Assembly: GCA_021811865.1 (NCBI GenBank)
Contig: JAKAQB010000064.1
Span: forward strand, 1 to 20,271
Direction of reading: 5' to 3'
DNA: 20,271 nt
DNA from: Actinomycetes bacterium
GTDB taxonomy: Bacteria; Actinomycetota; Acidimicrobiia; Acidimicrobiales; Palsa-688
In this document: positions 15,290 through 20,271 of the stretch, in pieces
Layout: the number at the start of each line of letters is the position of its first letter
Numbering within the stretch: the first letter of the stretch is position 1
Notes under the pieces: model-generated
What the model was told of the DNA's origin: nothing
What the model saw: only the letters and a program-made list of their open reading frames with translations
The model's database searches: none
Translations under genes and position numbers: made by a program

Positions 15290-17604
15290 GTCGCGTCTTC
15301 GCCGGGGTGGGGAAGTTCGTCGTACGCTTCCGGTGGCTGGTGGTGGCGGTGTGGATCCTCGCAACGGTGGCGTCCTCCCACGTGCTGCCGTCGCTGTCCA
15401 GCCAGGTCAACAACAACAACAGCGCCTTCCTCCCGGCCAGCGCGCCGAGCGTCGAGGCGGGCAACCTTGCGGCTCCTCTCGGGTTCGCCTCGAGGTCCAC
15501 CCGGGTGGTGGTCGTGGCAGACAACCCCGGTGGCGTGATCGGCGCCGCCGACTCCGCTGCCATGACCCGGGTGCTTGCCGGCGCGCGCCGGCTGCCCCAA
15601 GTCGTATCCGTCCGGGAGGCCGGCGTCGCAGCGGGCGGCCGGGCCGTCCAGATCCTCGTCACCGCCTCCTTCGGGCAGGCGAGCATCGCTCACGGGAAGA
15701 CCCTCGTGGACGGGCTGCAGGGGGTGATCGCTTCGGCGGGTGCTCCACCCGGCCTCCAGATCCACCTCGCGGGCTCGGTCGCCACCAACGTGGCCAACCA
15801 GGTGCAGTCGAGGAAGACGGGCAAGGACGTCCAGTTGCTGTCGGTGTTGTTCATCGTCGCGCTGCTCCTGGTCGTCTACCGGTCCGTGCTGGCGCCGCTC
15901 GTCACCCTGTTCCCCGCCGCCCTGGTGCTCGTGCTCTCCGGCGGCTTCATCGGTGCTCTCGGGTCCGACGGCCTGAAGATCTCGGAGGTGACCCAGGTCC
16001 TGCTCATCGTGCTCGTCCTCGGGGCGGGCACCGATTACGGGCTGTTCCTCGTCTTCCGGGTGCGCGAGGAGCTGCGACGAGGCCTCGATCCCCACCAGGC
16101 GATCATCCACGCGCTCGAACGGGTGGGCGAGTCGATCACCGCCTCGGCCGGGACCGTGATCCTGGCTCTCCTGAGCCTGCTGTTCGCCACGTTCGGCATC
16201 TACCACGACCTCGGCATCCCGCTGGCGCTCGGCGTGGCAGTCATGCTGCTCGCCGGCCTGACGCTGCTGCCCGCCCTGCTGGCAATCCTCGGACGCGCCG
16301 TCTTCTGGCCCTCACGGGTCCATCCCGTCGAAGAGACCGGCTTCGGCCTCTGGGGCCGGGTGGCGGGCAAGGTCGTCAGCCGACCCTTGCTCCCCCTCGT
16401 AGCCGGTGTCGTCGCCTTCGGCGCCCTGGCAACCGGCGTCACCGGGTTCCGCTCGTCGGGCTTCGGCGGCGCGGTCAACGCACCCGCCGGCAGCGACGCC
16501 GCCGCCGGCAACGCCGCCCTGGCCAGGTACTTCCCCCATACGAGCAGCAACCCGACCAACCTCGTCCTGCGGTACAAGACCTCTGTCTGGTCCGACCCCA
16601 GCCAGCTGGTGGCCGCCGAGCGCTCCTTGCGGGCCAGCGGCCGCTTCACCCAGCTCGTCGGTCCCCTCGATCCCGCCGGCGTCGCACTGCCTCCCTCGGC
16701 TCTCCTCCAGCTCCACGCCGTCGTCGGACCCCCGCAGCGGCTCCCCGCCAGCAGAGCGCCCGACCTCCCGGCAGGGTTGGCCCGCTACTACGGGATCTAC
16801 CGGGCGGCGGCGACGCTCGTGAGCGCCAGCGGCACCACCGTGCAGTTCGAGGCCGGCCTCGCCGCCGGCAGTCCCACCTCGTCGGCTGCGATCTCCGCCG
16901 TGCCGGCGATCCGGTCGGCCCTCCAGCGGGCCGCCACCTCGTCTGGAGCGACGGCCGACGGAGTCGCCGGAGAGGCGCCCGGGCTGTACGACGTGAGTGC
17001 CACATCCAGCCACGACCTCGTCCACCTGGTGCCGCTCGCCGCGCTCGCCATCGCCCTGCTGCTCGCCATGGTGCTGCGCAGCCTGATAGCCCCCCTGTAC
17101 CTCATCGCCAGCGTGGTGATCTCCTACCTGGCGGCGCTCGGTGTCGCCGTCTTGGTGTTCGTCGACATCGCAGGCAACGGCGGCCTGACGTTCCTGCTGC
17201 CATTCCTCATGTTCGTGTTCCTCCTCGCCCTCGGCGAGGACTACAACATCCTCGTGATGACCCGCATACGCGAAGAGGCGCGCCACCTTCCGCTCGGCCA
17301 GGCGGTGCAGCGAGCTGTCGGGGTCACCGGCCCCACGGTCACATCAGCGGGCCTGGTGCTGGCGGGGACCTTCGCAGTGCTGGCCTTCTCCGGGGGCAGC
17401 GGGCCCTCGGGTGGCCAGATCCAGGACATCGGCTTCGGGCTCGCGATCGGGATCCTCATGGACACGTTCTTGGTCCGCACCATCCTGGTGCCCTCCACCG
17501 TCGCGCTGCTCGGCCGTTGGAACTGGTGGCCGTCCCGCCTCGGGCAGCCGGATCGTCGGGTCGGGCGCGTCGAGGATCGGGTGCGGAGCCCCGTGGCCGA
17601 GTAG
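15286..17604 (+). CDS. MMPL-family RND transporter
   Basis: 772-residue inner-membrane exporter of the MMPL branch of the RND superfamily. It has an N-terminal transmembrane helix (about 14-34), a large outer-face domain (about 35-175), a bundle of about five helices, a second outer domain (about 395-580) and a final bundle of about five helices. Both halves carry the Asp-Tyr pair on the proton-relay helix: GTDYGLF (Asp 250-Tyr 251) and GEDYNIL (Asp 652-Tyr 653), at nearly the positions known from mycobacterial MmpL3. This suggests a functional proton-driven pump. No long cytoplasmic C-terminal tail follows. The start is ATG 15286, with GGAG and AGGG just upstream; the frame also allows GTG 15259. 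Exported lipid or drug is unknown. Expression is probably controlled by the upstream MarR protein. Confidence 0.9.
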   Translation: MSRVFAGVGKFVVRFRWLVVAVWILATVASSHVLPSLSSQVNNNNSAFLPASAPSVEAGNLAAPLGFASRSTRVVVVADNPGGVIGAADSAAMTRVLAGARRLPQVVSVREAGVAAGGRAVQILVTASFGQASIAHGKTLVDGLQGVIASAGAPPGLQIHLAGSVATNVANQVQSRKTGKDVQLLSVLFIVALLLVVYRSVLAPLVTLFPAALVLVLSGGFIGALGSDGLKISEVTQVLLIVLVLGAGTDYGLFLVFRVREELRRGLDPHQAIIHALERVGESITASAGTVILALLSLLFATFGIYHDLGIPLALGVAVMLLAGLTLLPALLAILGRAVFWPSRVHPVEETGFGLWGRVAGKVVSRPLLPLVAGVVAFGALATGVTGFRSSGFGGAVNAPAGSDAAAGNAALARYFPHTSSNPTNLVLRYKTSVWSDPSQLVAAERSLRASGRFTQLVGPLDPAGVALPPSALLQLHAVVGPPQRLPASRAPDLPAGLARYYGIYRAAATLVSASGTTVQFEAGLAAGSPTSSAAISAVPAIRSALQRAATSSGATADGVAGEAPGLYDVSATSSHDLVHLVPLAALAIALLLAMVLRSLIAPLYLIASVVISYLAALGVAVLVFVDIAGNGGLTFLLPFLMFVFLLALGEDYNILVMTRIREEARHLPLGQAVQRAVGVTGPTVTSAGLVLAGTFAVLAFSGGSGPSGGQIQDIGFGLAIGILMDTFLVRTILVPSTVALLGRWNWWPSRLGQPDRRVGRVEDRVRSPVAE

Positions 17605-17644
17605 GCCGCTGCCCCCCAGGTCGTCCGGCGGTGGCCGGGGGGGA
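17605..17644. terminator. Convergent gap with possible GC-only hairpin
   Basis: These 40 bp separate the converging MMPL and permease genes. A C-run (17612-17617) can pair with a G-run (17637-17643) around a loop of about 19 nt. The loop itself contains short complementary GC patches. There is no T-run on either side. It may serve as a weak bidirectional terminator, but the support is only the inverted C/G runs and the convergent position. Confidence 0.3.
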
Positions 17645-19192
17645 TCAGACCGTCAGCTGGCGTTCGATCTCGGCGAGCTCCTCGGGGGTGCCCTGCACCT
17701 TGGGCCCGGTGAACCACTTCCTCGCCGACAGCGCCCACCACCCCCCGGCGACGACCAGCACCACCGCCACCGCGATGGGGGCGTAGTTGAAGGTCTTGGC
17801 GGTGACCGGGGACACCTCGGGGAGCATGAACAGCACGCAGATGACCACCACCCAGGCGACGCCGACCCAGCCGACCAGGGCGCTCCAGCGCCCGAGCGTC
17901 CAGGGGCCGCCCTGGAAGCGGTGGCCGGCGAGGCGTCGCAGCAGGGTGGGGATCACGTAGGCGATGTAGAGGCCGATGGTGGCGATGGAGGTGATTGCCC
18001 CGTAGGCGGTGGCGCTCCACAGGTAGGGGACGCCGAGCACGAAGGCGAACACCACGGCGAACCAGATCGAGTTGGTTGGGGTCCGGGTGCGCGGGTTGAT
18101 GCGGTGCCAGAAGGCGGAGCCGGGGACCGCGCCGTCGCGGGCGAAGGCGTAGATCATCCGGGAGTTGGCCGTGACCGACGCCATGCCGCAGTAGAACTGG
18201 GCGACGAAGGCGACCACGAGCAGCAGCTCCCCGCCGTGGCGGCCGATGGCGTCGATGAAGATCTGCACCGGCGGCACCCCGGTAGCGGAGGTGAGCGCGC
18301 CCTGGTAGTTGCGGCCGATGGCGAAGGTGATCCCGAGGATCAGCACCCAGCCCGCCGCGAGCGAGACGAGGATCGACGAGACGATCCCCCTCGGGCCGGC
18401 GACCGAGGCGTTGTGGGTCTCCTCTGAGAGGTGGGCGGAGGCGTCGTAGCCGGTGAAGGTGTACTGCGCCATGAGGAGGCCGATCATGAACACGTAGAAG
18501 CCGCTCTTGAACCCGGTGTTGTTGACGAAGTGGCCGAACACGAAGCCGAAGGAGCTGTGGTGGGCGGGGATGGCGGTCAGGCAGATGACGATGACCGCCA
18601 CGCCGCCCAGGTGCCACCACACGCTCACGTCGGAGAGGAAGGCGACCACCCTCACCCCGAAGCTGTTGAGCAGCCCGTGGGCGATCAGCACGCAGGCGTA
18701 GATCAACACGGTGTGGGCGGGGGTGGCGGCCCAGCCGGTGGTGAGGTCCAGGAAGGCGTTGAAGAACTCGGCGAAGCCGAAGTCGATCCCGGCGGTGATG
18801 GCCACCTGCCCGAGCAGGTTGAACCAGCCGGTGAACCAGCTCCATGCCGGCCCGCTCCGCCCCGGGGCGAGCTTGGCCGCCCAGTAGTACAGGCCGCCGG
18901 CGGTCGGGTAGCTCGAGCAGACCTCGGCCATGCCGAGGCCGACGACGGTGGTCATCACCCCGACGAGGATCCAGCCCCACACCATGACCACCGGGCCACC
19001 GGTGTTCATGCCGTAGCCGTAGAGCGTGAGGCAGCCCGAGAGGATGGAGATGATGGTGAACGACACGGCGAAGTTGGAGAAGCCCCCCATCCGCCGGCGC
19101 AGCTCCTGGGCGTAGCCGAGGGCGTGCAGGGCGGCGGAGTCGGCGGACTCGGACCCGGAGGCCGGCGGCCGGCGTGGTTCCTTCACGGTCAT
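17645..19192 (-). CDS. APC-superfamily amino acid/amine permease
   Basis: 515-residue integral membrane transporter with about 12 hydrophobic segments, the normal size for the amino acid/choline transporter branch. The N-terminus (GYAQELRRRMGGFSNFAVSF, then ISILSGCLTLYGYGMNTGGP) and the signature AEVCSSYPTAGGLYYWAAKLAP (about 89-110) are typical of GABA, choline or ethanolamine permease relatives. FTGYDASAHLSEET (mid-protein) is another conserved stretch of this group. The start ATG 19192 is preceded by a G-rich Shine-Dalgarno-like run at 19198-19205. It lies 60 bp downstream of the SDR gene on the same strand, as the last gene of the ALDH-SDR-permease set. Likely substrates are amines, polyamines or GABA-like amino acids; sequence alone cannot decide. 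Confidence 0.88.
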   Translation of the reverse strand: MTVKEPRRPPASGSESADSAALHALGYAQELRRRMGGFSNFAVSFTIISILSGCLTLYGYGMNTGGPVVMVWGWILVGVMTTVVGLGMAEVCSSYPTAGGLYYWAAKLAPGRSGPAWSWFTGWFNLLGQVAITAGIDFGFAEFFNAFLDLTTGWAATPAHTVLIYACVLIAHGLLNSFGVRVVAFLSDVSVWWHLGGVAVIVICLTAIPAHHSSFGFVFGHFVNNTGFKSGFYVFMIGLLMAQYTFTGYDASAHLSEETHNASVAGPRGIVSSILVSLAAGWVLILGITFAIGRNYQGALTSATGVPPVQIFIDAIGRHGGELLLVVAFVAQFYCGMASVTANSRMIYAFARDGAVPGSAFWHRINPRTRTPTNSIWFAVVFAFVLGVPYLWSATAYGAITSIATIGLYIAYVIPTLLRRLAGHRFQGGPWTLGRWSALVGWVGVAWVVVICVLFMLPEVSPVTAKTFNYAPIAVAVVLVVAGGWWALSARKWFTGPKVQGTPEELAEIERQLTV

Positions 19193-19252
19193 TTCTGGTC
19201 CCCCCTGTTTGGTGTTCTCCGTGGTGATGGTGGTGTTCGGGACTGCGGTGGT
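19193..19252 (-). other. 60-bp spacer between SDR and permease genes
   Basis: This gap holds the permease ribosome-binding-like G-run (19198-19205) and a GTG/GGT-rich tract on the plus strand around 19227-19240. I see no hairpin or promoter strong enough to separate the two genes, so one transcript is likely. Confidence 0.4.
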
Positions 19253-20020
19253 CTACAGCGGTGTCACGTAGGCGGCCTGGATGCCGCCGTCGACCACGAA
19301 GGTCGAGGCGGTTATGAACGAGGCGTCGTCGGAGGCCAGGAAGCAGGCTGCGGCCGCGATCTCCTCCGGGCGGCCGAAGCGGCCCATGGGTATGTGCACC
19401 AGGCGGCGGGCCGCCCGCTCGGGGTCCTTGGCGAACAGCTCCTGCAGCAGCGGGGTGCTCACCGGGCCGGGGCAGAGGGCGTTGACCCTCACGCCCTGGC
19501 GGGCGAACTGAACGCCCAGCTCCCGGGACAGGGCCAGCACCCCGCCCTTGGAGGCTGTGTAGGAGATCTGGCTGGTCGCCGCGCCCATCAAGGCGACGAA
19601 GGAGGCGGTGTTGATGATCGAACCGCCCCCCGCCTCGACGAGGTGGGGGAGGGCGGCCTTGCAGCACAGGTAGACGGAGGTGAGGTTGACCTCCTGCACC
19701 CGCCGCCAGGCGTCGAGGTCGGTGGTGAGGATCGAGTCGTCCTCGGGCGGCGAGATGCCGGCGTTGTTGAAGCACACGTCGAGGCGCCCGAAGCTGGAGA
19801 CAGCGTGTGCGTACAGGGCCTCGACGCCGGCGGGGTCGGTGACGTCCACCTCCACGAAGCTGCCGTCGACCTCGCCGGCGACCGCCTGGCCTTCGTCGCC
19901 GGCGAGGTCCGCGACTACCACCCTGGCACCCTCGGCGGCGAAGCGCCGAGCCGACGCCGCGCCTATCCCGCTGGCCGCCCCGGTGATCACAGCGACCTTT
20001 CCTTCCAGCCGTCCGCTCAC
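19253..20020 (-). CDS. NAD(P)-dependent short-chain dehydrogenase/reductase
   Basis: 255-residue classical SDR of typical length. Motifs are the cofactor-binding TGAASGIG (13-20), NNAG (85-88), Asn 112, catalytic Ser 140 in INTAS, and YTASK with Tyr 154 and Lys 158. The Asp after the second beta strand (VVVADLAG, Asp 38) favours NAD(H) over NADP(H). PGPVSTPL and the C-terminal VVDGG are also standard. The start is GTG 20020, whose GTGA overlaps the stop of the upstream aldehyde dehydrogenase gene; AGGGAG lies a few bases upstream. It probably oxidises an alcohol intermediate, working with the aldehyde dehydrogenase on a substrate brought in by the permease. FabG-like annotations are common for such proteins but not informative. 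Confidence 0.9.
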   Translation of the reverse strand: MSGRLEGKVAVITGAASGIGAASARRFAAEGARVVVADLAGDEGQAVAGEVDGSFVEVDVTDPAGVEALYAHAVSSFGRLDVCFNNAGISPPEDDSILTTDLDAWRRVQEVNLTSVYLCCKAALPHLVEAGGGSIINTASFVALMGAATSQISYTASKGGVLALSRELGVQFARQGVRVNALCPGPVSTPLLQELFAKDPERAARRLVHIPMGRFGRPEEIAAAACFLASDDASFITASTFVVDGGIQAAYVTPL

Positions 20021-20271
20021 CTGGCTCCCTCCGTCGATATGAACACGTTCTTGGTCTCGGTGAAACCCTCGGGGGCGTCTGGGCCGAGCTCCCGGCCGAG
20101 GCCCGACTGCTTGAACCCGCCAAAGGGCGTCCAGTAGCGGACGGAGGAGTGGGAGTTGACCGACAGGTTGCCGGCCTCGACGCCCCGGGCGACGCGCAGC
20201 GCCCTCCCCAGGTTCTCGGTCCAGATGGACCCCGACAGCCCGAAGCGGCTGTCGTTCGCTATCGCTAGATC
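20017..20271 (-). CDS. Aldehyde dehydrogenase, C-terminal 84 residues (cut by window edge)
   Basis: The frame enters from the right edge and ends at TGA 20017-20019. The 84 visible residues include GLSGSIWTENLGRALRVA, GVEAGNLSVNS and PFGGFKQSGLGRELGPD, the conserved oligomerisation and C-terminal segments of NAD-dependent aldehyde dehydrogenases. The tail reads FTETKNVFIS. The catalytic Cys and Glu and the Rossmann domain lie outside the window, so activity cannot be judged. The 4-base overlap with the SDR GTG makes them one operon, with this gene upstream. ALDH followed directly by SDR is the same order as aldC (Rv2858c) and Rv2857c in the Mycobacterium tuberculosis glnA4 region, as I recall it. 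Confidence 0.88.
   Translation of the reverse strand, partial: DLAIANDSRFGLSGSIWTENLGRALRVARGVEAGNLSVNSHSSVRYWTPFGGFKQSGLGRELGPDAPEGFTETKNVFISTEGAR

Noticed and set aside
15252..17786. 844-codon plus-strand frame overlapping the MMPL gene
   Set aside because: It is Arg-rich without membrane segments. The alternative frame has the expected MMPL topology and Asp-Tyr pairs.
17241..20123. 960-codon minus-strand frame across the permease and SDR genes
   Set aside because: It is Arg/Pro-rich with no family features and overlaps two genes in a different frame that carry clear APC and SDR motifs.
20266..20271. Window ends in GATC, possibly a cloning (Sau3AI-type) junction
   Set aside because: A single 4-base site at an edge is weak evidence, and the ALDH frame runs cleanly to the edge.
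1..20271. Search for tRNA, rRNA, CRISPR, insertion sequences, phage or toxin-antitoxin genes
   Set aside because: Reading both strands I found no tRNA-like cloverleaf, no spaced direct repeats, no transposase or integrase motif, and no target-site duplications.

Overview
The window is a high-G+C bacterial chromosome segment, roughly 70% G+C by eye, with dense coding, GTG starts and many 4-base ATGA/GTGA gene overlaps. The full GlgE pathway genes, a SigL-like ECF sigma/anti-sigma pair, an MMPL exporter and an actinobacterial-style MeaB point to an actinomycete-type organism (Actinobacteria in the broad sense). I cannot assign a genus. No rRNA, tRNA, CRISPR array, insertion sequence or phage gene is visible.

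Layout: (1) 1-1248, a C-rich left edge and an M20 metallopeptidase on the minus strand. (2) 1271-2997, a MeaB-type GTPase overlapping an enoyl-CoA hydratase, diverging from the peptidase across only 22 bp. (3) 3030-13065, an alpha-glucan metabolism block: glgP on the minus strand, and from a 59-bp shared intergenic region the plus-strand operon glgE-treS-mak-glgB. (4) 13066-13477, a 412-bp non-coding stretch with a 51-nt near-perfect palindrome, a candidate ECF promoter and a possible 25-codon leader ORF. (5) 13478-14694, an ECF sigma factor and its zinc-finger, single-pass anti-sigma factor. (6) 14756-17604, a MarR regulator overlapping an MMPL/RND exporter, with a palindrome abutting the marR start codon. 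(7) 17645-20271, a minus-strand set: aldehyde dehydrogenase (cut by the right edge), short-chain dehydrogenase and an APC-family permease.

How the genes work together: TreS interconverts trehalose and maltose, Mak phosphorylates maltose to maltose-1-phosphate, GlgE adds the maltosyl unit to an alpha-1,4-glucan, GlgB branches it, and the divergent GlgP degrades the glucan to glucose-1-phosphate. Synthesis and breakdown therefore leave from one small promoter region. The sigma/anti-sigma pair and the MarR/MMPL pair look like two self-contained envelope or stress-response units. The permease/SDR/ALDH set looks like uptake and oxidation of an amine or amino-acid-like substrate.

I see no convincing new multi-gene system. 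The most interesting signals are non-coding: the 51-nt palindrome after glgB, the possible coupled leader ORF before the sigma factor, and a recurring arrangement in which TANNNT -10-like hexamers lie 6-7 nt from start codons, suggesting leaderless transcripts at several operon heads.
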